Below, in pieces: positions 1 through 11,773 of a stretch of 64,000 nt of DNA (positions are counted from its first letter, which is position 1; each line of letters starts with the position of its first letter). Source of the stretch: Phoenix dactylifera. Taxonomy: Eukaryota > Streptophyta > Magnoliopsida > Arecales > Arecaceae. A model generated the notes under the pieces. It worked only from the letters and a program-made list of their open reading frames with translations, was not told where the DNA came from and ran no database searches. The DNA lies in assembly GCF_009389715.1 (NCBI RefSeq), contig NW_024067738.1, positions 124,001-188,000 on the forward strand. Reading direction: 5' to 3'. The translations under genes and the position numbers were made by a program.

Positions 1-89
1 CTTCGAACGCCATTTTGGCAATTCAACAGTCTGGCCACTTTCTTCACGCTCTCTTGAGGGGACTCGCTGTTGGTTTGCTGGTGGTGCAT
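1..89 (-). CDS. O-methyltransferase, N-terminal start only (gene continues off the left edge)
   Basis: This is the 5' end of a third OMT gene. The DNA matches the start regions of the two complete OMT copies at 52549 and 57494. The first ATG (complement of 87-89) begins MHHQQTNSESPQ, like copy A. It is 76 nt upstream of the inner ATG (complement of 11-13, MAFE, equivalent to MALE in the other copies), so the two are out of frame because of extra bases around 14-28. A TATAAAT-like box on the minus strand at about 100-106 lies too close to the first ATG, which favours the inner start. Only four codons of the main frame are in the window, so function cannot be judged. Confidence 0.5.
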   Translation of the reverse strand, partial: MHHQQTNSESPQESVKKVARLLNCQNGVR

Positions 90-870
90 GGGCCTTGCGA
101 TTTATAGACGATTCATGGTATATTGACGATGCGTGTGCTTGCTTTGTTTTACCGCAGACAAAAATTTGTGGCTTACACGCATCGCCTAGGATATTAGGAG
201 GGGTAACCGTGTGGTCCATAAATTAAAGATGTCCGCCTCAGCTTTTTTTTGGTTGATGTCACTGATTATGTACGGATATGTCTTCCGTAGACTTTAAAAC
301 TACTGAGCTTGAGGCTTATCCCCTTTTTAAAACTACTGAGCTTGACGCTTGTCCCCTCTGATAGCAAATGAATTGATCCATAATTTGTAATAATTTAGAG
401 CCTCATCCACATTGTCTAGCCATTACACTTGTCTAAATTTAATGATTAAGTTTTTTCATAAATTGACCCATAATTTGTATCAACTCAAGACCTCATCCAA
501 AAAATTTAGCTGGAAGGTTTGTTTTGGATCCTTTAGTCTTGTAACAATATTCAGGGCCTTGTGATGCATGGCTGTTGTGGAACTAAATATATACCAAATG
601 TAGTAAGGTAAGTCAAATGAAAAAGGATGAGATTTCGACTTGACTTATTTCCTATAAAATATTGACTCAAAATATTCAAGTAGCGTAAACCATGATAACT
701 TGATTTGTACACATCACTAGGCTTCAGAGGCTTCAAAAAGTTCAGAAGAAAACAGCCCGAGCCCTCTGGAAGTGTAACTTGAGAGCAATCGTCCAATATA
801 CTCTACATATGATCTTCTTTATTTATTAATTTATTCTCTTTTGATATTGGAATGGAGGAGGCATCATAAC
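90..870. repeat. OMT inter-gene spacer block (copy 1 of a dispersed set)
   Basis: No gene seen. This AT-rich spacer recurs downstream at about 52690-53480, 53740-54480 and 55250-55990. Shared landmarks are the 'gatgtccgcctcag' start, the repeated 'gagcttgaggcttatcccc' segment and the 'tttatttattaatttattctc' end. It is the duplicated promoter-to-next-gene spacer of the OMT cluster. Confidence 0.7.
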
Positions 871-884
871 ATGCAGCTGGAGTC

Positions 885-1125
885 ATCAAGGGAAGACCTC
901 ATAAATTTTCCTCCATTCATCCTCCTAGCGCTCCTTCCCTTCTAAGCCGCAAGAAAATCCCAAAAAAGCCGTATCTCGGTCATCGTAGCACTTTATCCAC
1001 AGCTAGCATTCGTAACTATAGCCAAAATCGTTACTTTTCCTCCTCTCCCAGGAATGGCTTCATTGCATAGCTTCAGGATCTTCACGCATAACTCATCAGT
1101 CCAGTCATGCAAAATCAGCTTCATT
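885..1125 (-). pseudogene. O-methyltransferase exon 2 remnant
   Basis: The segment aligns by eye with exon 2 of the OMT genes at 51222-51524 and 56226-56528. It keeps the acceptor end coding for LILHDW(T)D and the TCATCAAGGGAAGACCTC end, but about 60 bp near the 3' end is deleted and the reading frame is broken. The intron continues to about 1245. No exon 1 follows, because other DNA and the large LTR element at 1268 begin there. This is a dead copy. Confidence 0.8.
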
Positions 1126-1580
1126 CAATAGAAATAAGGCATACACCTTTAAATTGCTTTTGTTTCAATTTATAAAGAAGTAGAGATTTCATTAAAAAAA
1201 AAAATATGGGGACACCCACATTTCTAGAGATACCTCTTCCTCTGCCACTCCAACAAATCACCCACATTGTTGGGGGAAAATAAATTGCTCCAAAACGCAT
1301 GGGCGCATGACCATCACGTGTCAAAAGGCGCCCGACCAGAAGGCGCCCGACTAGGAGGCGTCCGACCAGGAGGTGTTCGACCAGAAGGCACCCAACCTGG
1401 AAGCGTCTGACTTCAAGACAAGCGGCCGAGCTGGACATCTGGCCAGGCGCTCGATTCCAGGACGCCCGATCCGAGCACTCACCTCGGCATCCTCGGCTTC
1501 GGAGATCCGACCACACTATCCACCTACAACTGTCACATCCTTCTGCAGCTCGACCAGGAACCATGCCCTGCCACTGCTAT

Positions 1581-1748
1581 CAACAATTAATGCGCATGGC
1601 CTCCACCGATCTTTCGCTCACTCAACAATTAATGCGCATGGCCTCCACTGATCTCCGGCTCACTCAACAATTAATGCGCATGGCCTCCACTGATCTCCGG
1701 TTCACTCAATAATCAATGCACGAGCTATCTACGGATCTCAAACCTTCC
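1581..1748. repeat. 42-bp tandem repeat inside the LTR
   Basis: The start 'caacaattaatgcgcatgg' recurs at 1581, 1623 and 1665, with a degenerate fourth copy at 1707, an exact 42-bp period. The same array occurs in the 3' LTR from 20550, so it predates insertion. Confidence 0.85.
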
Positions 1749-1905
1749 ACGGCCGACAGTTGAGTTTCTCCGCCACATCCGATCAGCCACGACGACTCAC
1801 TGACTCCGGCCTGATCTCCCACGACGATGTATTAACTCACACGATCGTGCTCAATCATGACGGTAATCCATTCGCCCCGTCACATCGCAGGTAATTCTGT
1901 ACCCC

Positions 1906-1915
1906 TCTATAAAAG
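1906..1915 (+). promoter_or_regulatory. LTR TATA box
   Basis: 'tctataaaag' lies in the 3' half of the LTR, about 240 bp before its end, where the U3 promoter of an LTR retrotransposon is expected. The 3' LTR keeps it at about 20875-20884. Confidence 0.55.
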
Positions 1916-2158
1916 AGGAACCCCTCCATCTTAGAGGGTGTTGGACACTGAAACTCCGATGATACACTTTCTCCTCCCTCATACATTTGCCCCCTATGAC
2001 TTAGGCATCGGAGGGCCGGCGCCGGAAACCCCGGCCACCGGCATTTTTGCAGGACCCCGGAGGACGCCACCCGCCGATGGACCGCCACCCGCCATTCCTA
2101 ACCGGAGCTCCTCCTGCTCAGCCGACGGCCACTCCCGGGTCCAATTTCCAGCAACAGT

Positions 2159-2176
2159 TGGCGCTAGAGAAAGGGC
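2159..2176 (+). other. Primer-binding site of the outer element (probable)
   Basis: TGGCGCTAGAGAAAGGGC begins 3 nt after the LTR end. It opens with TGG, as expected for pairing to a tRNA 3' CCA end. I cannot assign the tRNA, and some positions may be mutated. Confidence 0.55.
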
Positions 2177-2189
2177 CCGAGTTGTGGCC

Positions 2190-2963
2190 ATGAAGTTGAG
2201 AAGCAAAGGAGCCTCTAACGCCTCCCGGCGTCCTGCGCCAAGTCCCGGACACTCTGTCCAGAACTCACCGCCAAGACCTCCGGCGGACCCAGTCCCCCAA
2301 GTCCAGCCGGAACAGTTCGACATCCTGGTGCAACAAGTTCAAGCCTTGGCCGCTGCCGTCCAAGGCCTGCAGCGTGTGAAGGCACCACCCATACCGCCTC
2401 CCCAGGCCCCTGTCCGGCCGGTGCTTCCTCCAAACGGACCGGTGCCCCAGGGCTAAAATCTTCATGGCTCCTCGAGGGCCAATAATGAAGAACGAGCCTC
2501 TTCCAGGAGAGAACCGCCAGGGAGGAGCATAGACAGAAGGCCGCAGCTCTCGGAAGCTGAGTCAGCCCCGGACCGAAATGAGCGGGAGCAGACTACAGTG
2601 GCGATCCCCCAAACTGGGGAGCTCGATAGGAAAGTCGAGAGGCTCGAGTGCCAGATTGAGGCGCTCCACAGCAGGAAGGCAAGGCGCGAAGGCGACTTCG
2701 AGTTTACTACCAAGTCCCCCTTTTCTCGCCAGATCGAGGACGAGCCGGTCCCACCGAGGTTTAAATTGCCTCAGGCGGAGCCCTACAATGGGACGACCGA
2801 CCCTCTCGACCATTTGGAGAGCTACCGAGCCCTTATGGCGTTGCAAGGGTCCTCGGAGGCTGTGCTCTGCAAAACCTTCCCAGCGACTCTTCGAGGAACG
2901 GATCGGCTTTAGTTTTCTGGACTGAAGCCGAGCACAGTGTCCTCTTTTGAGCAGCTCGGCAAG
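2190..2963 (+). pseudogene. Gag of the outer element, first part (split and mutated)
   Basis: ATG at 2190 (MKLRSKGASNASRR) opens a proline-rich N-terminus with a short coiled-coil-like stretch (VQQVQALAAAVQGLQ). The frame is lost near 2456. Another frame carries the core from about 2598 (ELDRKVERLECQIEALHSRK, then PPRFKLPQAEPYNGTTDPLD and HLESYRALMALQGSSE), typical of plant gypsy capsid domains. A TAG follows RGTDRL near 2910 where a sense codon is expected. The reading frame is cut at 2963 by the nested Athila element and resumes at 14860 after the GCAAG duplication. Defective. Confidence 0.85.
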
Positions 2964-4786
2964 TGTTCGTCCTTTTCCTGTCTACCTAAAAATATGCTAG
3001 ACAGATCGTTGTTAGAACCGACGAACAAAAGTTAAATTTAATTATACTCTTACCTTTCCTACTCGAAGAATAGTGGTTGTAAGAGGTCGATCCACAGGGA
3101 GGCGATTGGAGTTGCATAAAAATTAGAACATTCACTCGGATTTGAAATCGATTTTTGAATAATAAAAGAAAAACATTATGTTGAAGATGTTGAATATTTT
3201 CTAGCCTACCGAAGAATTATTTTTTATTTGAAAATAATAAAAAGACAAATACTTGAAATAGAAGAGCATTTATAAATTCATGAAATATTTAATTATTCAA
3301 AGGAAAACTTTGACATGGATGAAAACAATGCTTAAGAAGATTGAAGCTTGGAACATAAATTGCATAAAGAAAAATTAGATGTATTGCATAAAAAGAAAAA
3401 TTTAACGATTGCATAAAGAAAATAGAAATTTAACTAAACCTAGAACAAGGATTGCATGAAAGAAATTGATTGATTTCATAAAAAGAAATGACTACAAAAA
3501 GTAAAAAAAATTGAAGATGAAGCCTAATGCTTCTTTCTTCTGCAAATAATAAAATAAAATAAAAGAAAGTTTCTTTTATTTTCTCCCACGGTTAAACAAC
3601 AACATAAACTAATACTTTTTTCTTTCTTTCTTTCTTCCCCGAAAACAGAGGATTGCTCTGTTTTTTTCTTTTCTTCTCTCCTCCTTGGACCAGCCGACCA
3701 CCTTCTCCTCCTTGGACCCGCCGGCCACCACCCTCCAGCCGAGCACGCCCCCGGCTCTTCTCGTTTTCCCCCTTCTTATAGATCGCCACGGCATGGAGAG
3801 GAGGAGAAACGGGCGCGGGATCTCGGGAGGTGGATCCGGATGAAGAGCGCCACGGGTGCTTGAATGCGGAGGAGGCTGGACCGGCCGGCGTGATCCGTGG
3901 ATGCAGATGCTTGGGATTTCAAATCCGGAAGAGATGCGGAATCACCGGAAGCTCTATGGACGCCGGATTGGAAACGGATATGGGATCCTTTCTTCTCCCT
4001 TGTTTCCGCACGGGATGAAGCTTTGGATCTTTGAAACGGGCGGCCGGAATCGGTGCTGGGAGGAGCATTCATGGCTTGGATCGGGGCGCTGGGACATTCA
4101 CCGTGTGAAGAACGTGGGCTGCTGGGCGCGGAAGAAAGGAGACGCGGTGCGGGATCGATGGGTGCTGATCACGGATGGCTGGTCTTGGGGGATCCGATTG
4201 CTGGGAGGGGCGGATGCTTCACGGGCGAAAGAAGGGGTCTTGAATCCGGAAAGGGGAGACGCGTGCATGGGAGGCTTGATCACGGAGGAGGAACCGCGGA
4301 GGAGACGGGAGCGTTGTGATGCGTGCGGACGGCTGGGAGGATCTGGGAGCTTGGATCACGGTTCTGAGATGGGAGCTGGGAGACCAAGTTCCATCCAATT
4401 AGTTATGTAGAAGAAAATAATGTGATATGAAATTTGGCTTGTAGACGGACGGACTAAGTTCGTCACGGATCATCTGTTCTGACTAGAGGTCAGTTGCAAG
4501 TCTTTCAAGTCATGGGTCACCCAGCACGTTATAGTTATGACATAGCCAATTTAGATTTGCCCAAAAATTATTTTCCAAAAGCACAAAAGAAATGGATCCG
4601 ATTCGGACCCGAACCCAACTCGGACCTGATTTGAAGTCAAATTTGTACTCAATGTGCATTTTATCTCTAATTTATACTAATCCATGTGAAATCCAAATAT
4701 AATATTAATCTAGTGAATTTATTATTATCGGTTAACAATAACACTAATTTTAGTGACATGTCGGTCGCACTTTTGTGCTCTCATCA
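2964..4786 (-). repeat. 3' LTR of the Athila-type element
   Basis: In the element's sense it starts TGATGAGAGCACAAAAG and ends GGACGAACA. It is the same length as its partner at 13032-14854. Open frames around 3592-4410 are present in both LTRs but have no recognisable protein signature and are treated as non-coding. Confidence 0.93.
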
Positions 4787-6239
4787 CACCCTCCAACTAG
4801 CTTATTGCTAGTCTCTAGCAATTCAGTGCGGAAATGATAAAATGAGAGAGCAAAAGTGTTATTTATTATATAAATATCCTAAGATAAATACTCACTTTCG
4901 TAGAGCATTACGATTGCACTTAGCATGTGCAACAAGCCGTTAAACCCCTAGGTTACCCTAGCGGACGAGTGTTGTCTCGTGAGGGTTTGCAGTGAAGTTA
5001 CCCACAAACTTCATCAGTTAGGGAATTCCAAATTTTAACTCGAAATTTGAACAAGTATTACTGTATGAAACTAGAATTGCAAGGACAATAGAGACTTGTT
5101 GTTATCATATTTAAACAGACTCTAACTCAAGTTTCATTACACCCCATCTATCTGCTAACAAGTCAAGAATGTAGTGAGGTGCAAGATAGTATCATATAAA
5201 TGAGTGGCTTTCACTTACTTCCAACATGATCACTCCAATTTTCAAGACTTTCTAGAGTTAAATGGTAATGAACACCCCGGATTTATTTATTCATTTTTTT
5301 TTCAGACTGAGTGCTAAGAAGAATGACTTGTGCAATATCTAGCCTTATTAAGCTTTCTAGCTAACCCATGTAGCGAGTGTTAGGCCAATGACTCCCGATC
5401 CAGATGGCTCAGGGCACTAGGTGTAGAGACACCCTAACAGGCTTAATAACTCAGGTTAACTAGGCTTCAAGGCCAAATTAGTCACTCAGAGTTTAATCTC
5501 AATCATCCTCACCTTTTTACGCGAACACTCGCTGCTTGCCAGGCAGGAGGCCCGGTTACTCAGTGAGAAGACTTAAATTAAACTCATTATTTTATTTTAT
5601 TTTATCTCTTTTTTTTTCTTTTTTTTTTTCTTTTTTTCTTTTTTTTTTGGTTAGGCTAGGGTGTTCATCACACATATAACTCTAAATTATCTCAAAAATT
5701 AAAAGTATTCATATTAGTCGTAAGTTTACATACCCCACTATTCATGTGCTTACGTGTAGGTGCTAACTCATCTTGTATCATGTTAGCAGAAGATAGGTGG
5801 GATGAAAACTTAAGCTAGAACTGCTATCATATTTCTTAACTCAAAGCTATTGTCAGAGCAATTCCTAGTTTGTACACCCAAAAAGATTAGAGTTTGAGTT
5901 AAAAATTTGAAATCCCCCTTTTTTATTATTTTTTTTTGAAATTTTAATATTTTTTTTTAATATTTTTTTTTAATTGCATAAAAAAATCAAAAATATTCTC
6001 TCCCTTTTTTTTTGAAGAAAAATCAAAAATATTCTCACCCCCATACCTAAATCTAACATTGTCCTCAATGTTAAAGAAAATTTAAAGCAGTAAGAGGACA
6101 GAGAAGAAGGTACCTGATATGGGCGGGTAAATTGGGGCAAAATACCCCCAAACCTGCATTTTTTTTTTTGAGAATATTTACATGTTGGGTTGCCTCCCAA
6201 GAGCGCTAAGTTTTATGTCTTCAGCCAGACAATTTTAAT
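4787..6239 (-). other. Non-coding tail of the Athila-type element with polypurine tract
   Basis: No ORF of note. In the element's sense it holds GCGCTCTTGGGAGGCAACCC just after pol (about 6187-6206), then a GAGGACAATG block (about 6059-6068), long homopurine runs and finally TTGGAGGGTG directly against the LTR (4787-4796), the likely polypurine tract. An Athila env-like ORF would be expected here in some family members but is absent. Confidence 0.7.
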
Positions 6240-9200
6240 TCATTCATGATAAACAGGGTCGGTCAGAAGTGTCTCCTCAACTTCTGGACTCAGATACTCA
6301 AGGTATGGTTTTAAACGATGTCCATTGACTTGAAAGGACCTACCATCCTTGGTATTGCATATTACTACTGCACCATGCGGGTGCACTTTCTCTACTGTGT
6401 ATGGGCCAGTCCAGCGAGATTTAAGTTTTCCAGGGAATAGATGTAATCGAGAATCATATAGAAGGACTTTTTGTCCTTGGTGAAATTCCTTACGAATGAT
6501 CATTTTATCATGCATGATCTTCATACGATCTTTGTACTTCTTGGCACACTCGTAAGCATCGTTTCTAATTTCTTCAAGCTCATCGAGTTGAAGCTTCCTA
6601 TGTTCTCCTGCTTTGTCAAGATCGAAATTTAAATGTTTAATAGCCCAATAGGCCTTGTGCTCTAACTCAACAGGTAAATGACAGGCCTTGCCATAGACAG
6701 TTCTATATGGAGACATTCCAATTGGTGTTTTGTAGGCCGTACGATATGCCCACAATGCATCTGTTAACCTAAGGGACCAATTCTTTCGAGATGGATTGAC
6801 AGTTTTTTCAAGGATGGTCTTGATTTCTCTGTTGGAAATCTCAACTTGTCCACTTGTTTGTGGATGATATGGTGTACTGACCTTGTGATTAATGTTGTAC
6901 TTTCTCATAAGGGCTTTAAAAATTTTATTGCAAAAATGTTTCCCCCCATCACTAATGATAGCACGAGGGGTGCCAAAACGAGCAAAGATAGATTCTTTAA
7001 GGAACTTGATCACCACTTTGTGATCATTGGTCTTACATGCGATAGCCTCAATCCATTTTGATACATAGTCAACTGCCACAAGAATGTACTGATGCCCAAA
7101 CGACATAGGAAAAGGACCCATAAAATCAATACCCCAAACATCGAAAATTTCTATAATTAAGATAGGGTTCAGGGGCATCTCATTCTTTCTCGAAAGTTTT
7201 CCTAATCGTTGACATCGATCGCAAGATTTACAATAGTCATGCGCATCTCGAAAAAGTGTGGGCCAATAAAATCCGCACTGCAAAACTTTTGCAGCAGTTT
7301 TCTTCCCACTAAAATGACCACCACAAGCATGGTCATGACAAAAGAAAAGGACATTCCTTTGATCGTGTTCAGGGATGCATCGTCTAATGATTTGATCAGG
7401 ACAGTATTTGAATAAGTATGGTTCATCCCAAAAATACCACTTCACACGAGCTAGGAAGCGAAATTGTTCCTGTTTGGTCCAAGAGCTGGGCATTTGTTCA
7501 GTAACAAGGTAGTTGACTATGTCAGCATACCATGGAACATTGGTGTGGGAAATCATCATTAGTTGTTCATCCGGAAAAGTTTCGGATACAGGTAAGGATT
7601 CTGCAGATGACTCAACAATCAGTCTGGACAAGTGGTCAGCTACTACATTTTCAGATCCCTTTTTATCTCGAATTTCGAGATCAAATTCCTGGAGCAATAG
7701 GATCCAACGAATGAGCCTCGCCTTAGCATCCTTCTTTGTGAGAAGGTACTTAAGGGCGGCATGATCAGAATAAATAAGGACCTTGGATCCTATTAGATAG
7801 GGACGAAATTTGTCTAGAGCAAAGACAACAGCCAACAACTCTTTTTCAGTGGTAGAATAGTTAAGTTGGGCATCATTCAGAGTTTTGCTCGCATAGTGAA
7901 TCACATGGGGAAGCTTCCCCACTCGCTGACCTAGGACGGCACCTATTGCATAATCGGATGCATCACACATGATTTCAAATGGCAGACTCCAATCAGGGGA
8001 CCTTATGATGGGTGCTGAGGTTAGTTCAGACTTTAGTCTTTCGAAAGCAGTTATACAAATTGGCGAAAAATTAAAAGTAGCATCTTTCACCAACAAATCG
8101 CATAAGGGTTTCGACAATTTACTGAAATCCTTGATAAAGCGGCGGTAAAAACCCGCATGCCCTAAAAAGGATCTAACTTCCCTAACAGTCTTAGGAGGTG
8201 GCAATTTAGCAATTAATTCTACTTTGGCCTTATCCACCTCAATTCCTCTTTGTGACACAATGTGTCCCAAAACAATACCTGATTGGACCATAAAATGACA
8301 TTTTTCCCAGTTAAGAACTAAATTTTTCTCTTTACATCGTTCTACAACAAGGGTCAAGTGATGCAAACATTCATTAAAGTTAGATCCGAATACAGAAAAG
8401 TCATCCATAAAAACTTCTAAAAATTTCTCTACCATGTCGGAGAAAATACTCATCATACACCGCTGGAATGTAGCCGGTGCATTACATAACCCAAAAGGCA
8501 TGCGACGATAGGCAAAAGTACCGTAAGGACAGGTGAATGTGGTTTTCTCTTGATCCTCACGTGCAATTGGTACTTGGTTATATCCAGAATAACCATCAAG
8601 AAAACAGTAATGAGAGTGGCCAGCTAGACGTTCTAACATTTGATCAATGAAGGGTAGTGGGAAGTGGTCTTTCCTAGTCATGGCGTTAAGTTTCCTATAG
8701 TCGATGCATACTCGCCATCCCGTTTGGACTCGAGTAGGGACTAACTCATTGTGATCATTTTTCACTACAGTGATGCCAGACTTTTTAGGTACGACTTGAA
8801 CTGGGCTTACCCACTGACTATCAGAAATAGGATATATAATCCCTGCATCTAACAGCTTGATGACCTCGGCTCGAACTACGTCTTTCATGATTGGATTAAG
8901 TCGCCTTTGTGGTTCTCTAGAGATTTTTGCATCTTCTTCTAGATGGATTTTATGTTGGACCACAGAAGGACTAATCCCCTTAATATCAGCTATAGACCAG
9001 CCGATCGCTTCTTGATTTTTCTGAAGGATATTTAACAACTTCTCTTCCTGTTCTTCAGTTAAATTTGATGCAATAATAATAGGTAAGGTGTTGTTGTCCC
9101 CTAGAAATGCATATTTTAAGTTTTCAGGTAGATCTTTAAGTTCGAGCTGGGGAGGTTTGACACTTGAAGGTACTAGCTGGGATTCAAGTATAGGTAATGA

Positions 9201-10775
9201 TTCAAATTTAGTAGCCCATCTGCTAGTATCCATTACAGGAATAGAATCTAGTAATGCATTAACCTCCTGATTCGACTCTCCTTCCTCACAATCTTGACTG
9301 AATTGGGCCAAACATCTTTCTAGTGGATCAGAATAACTTGATTCCTCGAAGGACTTGCTGATTATGTTTTCAATCATGTGAATTTCTTCTAAATCGTCCA
9401 TCTCAGATGGTTGATTACTACTGTGAAAGACATTGAGTTGGACGGTCAAGTTTCCAAATGCTAAGGTCATTATCCCATTTCGGCAACTGATCACAGCATT
9501 TGAAGTGGCCAAAAATGGTCTACCAAGGATTACCGGGATGTGACTACCTGGATTTTTCACTGGTTCAGTTTCGAGGACTACAAAATCCACAGGGTAGTAA
9601 AACTCATTTACCTTTACAATTACATCCTCTACAATTCCCTTAGGATACTTCACAGTCCTATCTGCTAATGACAAAGTAATGTTTGTGGGCTTTAATTCCC
9701 CCAAACCTAGTTCGGTGTAGACAGAATAGGGTAATAGGTTTACACTTGCTCCAAAGTCTAATAGGGCTCTTCGAATGATGGTTTTTCCTATTTTAATTTC
9801 AACAGTGGGGCAACCAGGGTCCTTGTATTTTGGGGCAATCTGTTGTTGAATAAGAGATGAGGCTTGTGCCGCCATCACAGCTTGCCTAGGAATACTGGTT
9901 TTCCTTTTCACCGTGGTCAAGTCTTTTAAGAATTTTGTATAGGAGGGGATCTGTTTGATTGCATCTAGGAAGGGTAAATTTATTTGAACATTTTTAAAGA
10001 CCTCCATGATTTCATCGTACTGAGATTTTTTCTTTGAGTCTTGTAGTCTACTAGGAAAGGGAGCCTTGGGTGTGTATGTCTCTATTGGTTTCTCCTCTAC
10101 TCCTTGTGTTCCTTGTTCTTGTGCCTTTTTCTGAGTGGGATTTGGTTCATGCTTTTCTTCTTTTTTTTGTACAGGAAGTTGGACTTTATTGTCCACTTGC
10201 TTGCTAGACCGTAAAGTGGTAATTGCCTGGACTTCATGGTTAGGGTTTCCATTAGAATCAATTTGAAACTGGCCTCTCGGCCCTTGATTCTGTTGCCTAC
10301 TAGGGTTAGGTACTGGCTGACTTGGCAATTCACCTCTCTTCCTATCCCCTAGAGAGTTAGCTATTTGGCTCAGACTAACCTCAAGTTTTGCAATCGCTTG
10401 CGCATGGAATTGGTTAGTCTGCACTTGGGCTGTATTGGTCTGTTGTTGTTGCTTGATAAAATCTTGTTGTTGTTTCATCATATTGGCCATCATGGTTTCT
10501 AATTGTGAAGGTTGCTGTGGGATAGGGGCATTATAAGGTGGTACAGATGGAACCAAAGGTTGGTTCATTTGTGGTGGACCTATCCTGGGGAAGTTGTTCT
10601 GAAAACCTGGTGGACCACCTTGATGTTGAATAGGTTCATTTTGCTTGTATGAGAAATTTGGGTGGAACCTATTATCAGGGTGGTAAACTGGGCTGAACGA
10701 GTTGGGAGTGGGCTTCTTAAAGGCACTATATGAATTTAGAGCATTTGCTTGCTCGGCCTTTATGTTGGGCAGCAC
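6240..10775 (-). CDS. Pol polyprotein of the Athila-type element (protease, reverse transcriptase, RNase H, integrase)
   Basis: An uninterrupted frame of 1511 codons. The nominal first codon is GTG at 10775, so it has no ATG of its own and must be reached from gag. Residues 1-300 are a Pro/Gln-rich linker. The aspartic protease motif LLDFGAS is near 338-344. The reverse transcriptase runs about 650-830 with the catalytic box FMDDFS near 799-804. RNase H has MCDASD (about 936), TEKEL (about 976) and YSDHAAL (about 1002). The integrase has an HHCC finger (about 1149-1188) and the D-D-E residues in GIDF (about 1217), ISDGG (about 1276) and QVEISNRE (about 1312). All key residues are present. The enzyme would copy the element RNA into DNA and integrate it. 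Confidence 0.93.
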   Translation of the reverse strand: MLPNIKAEQANALNSYSAFKKPTPNSFSPVYHPDNRFHPNFSYKQNEPIQHQGGPPGFQNNFPRIGPPQMNQPLVPSVPPYNAPIPQQPSQLETMMANMMKQQQDFIKQQQQTNTAQVQTNQFHAQAIAKLEVSLSQIANSLGDRKRGELPSQPVPNPSRQQNQGPRGQFQIDSNGNPNHEVQAITTLRSSKQVDNKVQLPVQKKEEKHEPNPTQKKAQEQGTQGVEEKPIETYTPKAPFPSRLQDSKKKSQYDEIMEVFKNVQINLPFLDAIKQIPSYTKFLKDLTTVKRKTSIPRQAVMAAQASSLIQQQIAPKYKDPGCPTVEIKIGKTIIRRALLDFGASVNLLPYSVYTELGLGELKPTNITLSLADRTVKYPKGIVEDVIVKVNEFYYPVDFVVLETEPVKNPGSHIPVILGRPFLATSNAVISCRNGIMTLAFGNLTVQLNVFHSSNQPSEMDDLEEIHMIENIISKSFEESSYSDPLERCLAQFSQDCEEGESNQEVNALLDSIPVMDTSRWATKFESLPILESQLVPSSVKPPQLELKDLPENLKYAFLGDNNTLPIIIASNLTEEQEEKLLNILQKNQEAIGWSIADIKGISPSVVQHKIHLEEDAKISREPQRRLNPIMKDVVRAEVIKLLDAGIIYPISDSQWVSPVQVVPKKSGITVVKNDHNELVPTRVQTGWRVCIDYRKLNAMTRKDHFPLPFIDQMLERLAGHSHYCFLDGYSGYNQVPIAREDQEKTTFTCPYGTFAYRRMPFGLCNAPATFQRCMMSIFSDMVEKFLEVFMDDFSVFGSNFNECLHHLTLVVERCKEKNLVLNWEKCHFMVQSGIVLGHIVSQRGIEVDKAKVELIAKLPPPKTVREVRSFLGHAGFYRRFIKDFSKLSKPLCDLLVKDATFNFSPICITAFERLKSELTSAPIIRSPDWSLPFEIMCDASDYAIGAVLGQRVGKLPHVIHYASKTLNDAQLNYSTTEKELLAVVFALDKFRPYLIGSKVLIYSDHAALKYLLTKKDAKARLIRWILLLQEFDLEIRDKKGSENVVADHLSRLIVESSAESLPVSETFPDEQLMMISHTNVPWYADIVNYLVTEQMPSSWTKQEQFRFLARVKWYFWDEPYLFKYCPDQIIRRCIPEHDQRNVLFFCHDHACGGHFSGKKTAAKVLQCGFYWPTLFRDAHDYCKSCDRCQRLGKLSRKNEMPLNPILIIEIFDVWGIDFMGPFPMSFGHQYILVAVDYVSKWIEAIACKTNDHKVVIKFLKESIFARFGTPRAIISDGGKHFCNKIFKALMRKYNINHKVSTPYHPQTSGQVEISNREIKTILEKTVNPSRKNWSLRLTDALWAYRTAYKTPIGMSPYRTVYGKACHLPVELEHKAYWAIKHLNFDLDKAGEHRKLQLDELEEIRNDAYECAKKYKDRMKIMHDKMIIRKEFHQGQKVLLYDSRLHLFPGKLKSRWTGPYTVEKVHPHGAVVICNTKDGRSFQVNGHRLKPYLEYLSPEVEETLLTDPVYHE

Positions 10776-11773
10776 TCCACTAGATGCTCAGGACTGTTAC
10801 ACAAAACACACAAACTATATGACTCGTGATCCACTTTCATGACGGGATTTGACTCTTTGTATGAACTCGAACTAGTGGAAACAGTGAAAGCATCAAACTT
10901 TTTACTCAAGTTGTTCATTCCAGCCACCAGATTGGACATGACATTTTTGAGTTCTGGGTCTGCTTTCATTTCATAATTACTTGGTTTTCTAGACCCAAAC
11001 TCATCTCTAATTACTTCCTCACCATAGCTACTCCAATTTTGGGCATTTTCAGCTAAGTCAACAAGAAATTCATAGGCTTGATCCGGGGTTTGGTTCATGA
11101 ACCTACCCTTGTGCATGGACTCAATCATGTTTCTATGTGTTGGAGGTAGTCCTTTATAAAAGAAGTGGACCAGATCAGCCTTATCAAGCCCATGGTGTGG
11201 GCATTTGACCAACAAGTCATGAAATCTTTCCCAAAGTTGGGAAAATTCCTCCTCAGATTTTCCTCTAAAAGTTCTTATGGCATCCTTAATTTTTTCAGTC
11301 TTTACCATGGGATAGAACTTAGCCATGAACTTCCTGGATAGTTGTTCCCATGATGTGATGGAATTTGAAGCTAGGGAATACAGCCATGCAGCAGCACGAT
11401 CCTCTAAAGTCATGGAAAATAACCTTAATTTAATACCCTCTTCATCTAAATTTTGATTTCTAAACGTTTGACAAATTGTCAAAAATTTGTTTCGATGAAT
11501 GTAGGGTTGTTCACTCTCGAACCCATGAAACTTGGGTAACATGTTTATTGTTGCAGCCCGAATCTCGAATTGGGCTGCATTATTAATTGGTAATACTATG
11601 CAAGTAGGGGGACTAGCGGATGCGGGTGCAAACAATTCATTTAGGGTTCTAATATGTTCACCCATTATAGAGATCGACGGTTGGTTTACAGTTCGCAGGT
11701 TGTGATGAAAAGTTCTTTCAATCTCAGGATCAAATGGGGTTAACTTATCCCTTAATGACCTTCTACCATGCAT
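10760..11773 (-). CDS. Gag protein of the Athila-type element
   Basis: ATG at 11773 starts a 337-aa capsid protein. The core has the plant gypsy capsid signature ([19 protein letters not shown], then FMAKFYP, about residues 130-155) and ends with a CCHC zinc knuckle, [14 protein letters not shown] (about 322-335), which would bind RNA. It stops at TAA right after the knuckle and overlaps the pol frame by 16 nt in a different frame. The junction looks like a recent lesion rather than a programmed frameshift. Confidence 0.92.
   Translation of the reverse strand: MHGRRSLRDKLTPFDPEIERTFHHNLRTVNQPSISIMGEHIRTLNELFAPASASPPTCIVLPINNAAQFEIRAATINMLPKFHGFESEQPYIHRNKFLTICQTFRNQNLDEEGIKLRLFSMTLEDRAAAWLYSLASNSITSWEQLSRKFMAKFYPMVKTEKIKDAIRTFRGKSEEEFSQLWERFHDLLVKCPHHGLDKADLVHFFYKGLPPTHRNMIESMHKGRFMNQTPDQAYEFLVDLAENAQNWSSYGEEVIRDEFGSRKPSNYEMKADPELKNVMSNLVAGMNNLSKKFDAFTVSTSSSSYKESNPVMKVDHESYSLCVLCNSPEHLVECCPT

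Larger units (their letters stand above)
1268..2156 (+). repeat. 5' LTR of the outer Tat-like element
   Basis: Starts TGTTGGGGG and ends CAGCAACA, giving 5-bp inverted ends TGTTG/CAACA. It holds a degenerate 15-bp repeat (ggcgcccgaccag-type, 1326-1400), a 42-bp tandem repeat (1581-1748) and a TATA box. It matches 20222-21126, which has an extra repeat unit. Confidence 0.9.

Noticed and set aside
1121-2088. Open frames in the 889-bp LTR
   Set aside because: They lie in U3/R repeats (15-bp and 42-bp tandem units) and recur in the 3' LTR. No domain.
3592-4410. Several open frames on both strands in the 1823-bp LTR (repeated at 13593-14478)
   Set aside because: Both LTRs carry them because the LTRs are copies. 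They overlap on several frames, reflect GC-rich sequence and show no protein signature.
6846-9270. Plus-strand open frames inside the Athila pol gene
   Set aside because: Short shadows of the 1511-codon minus-strand frame, which contains all the catalytic motifs.
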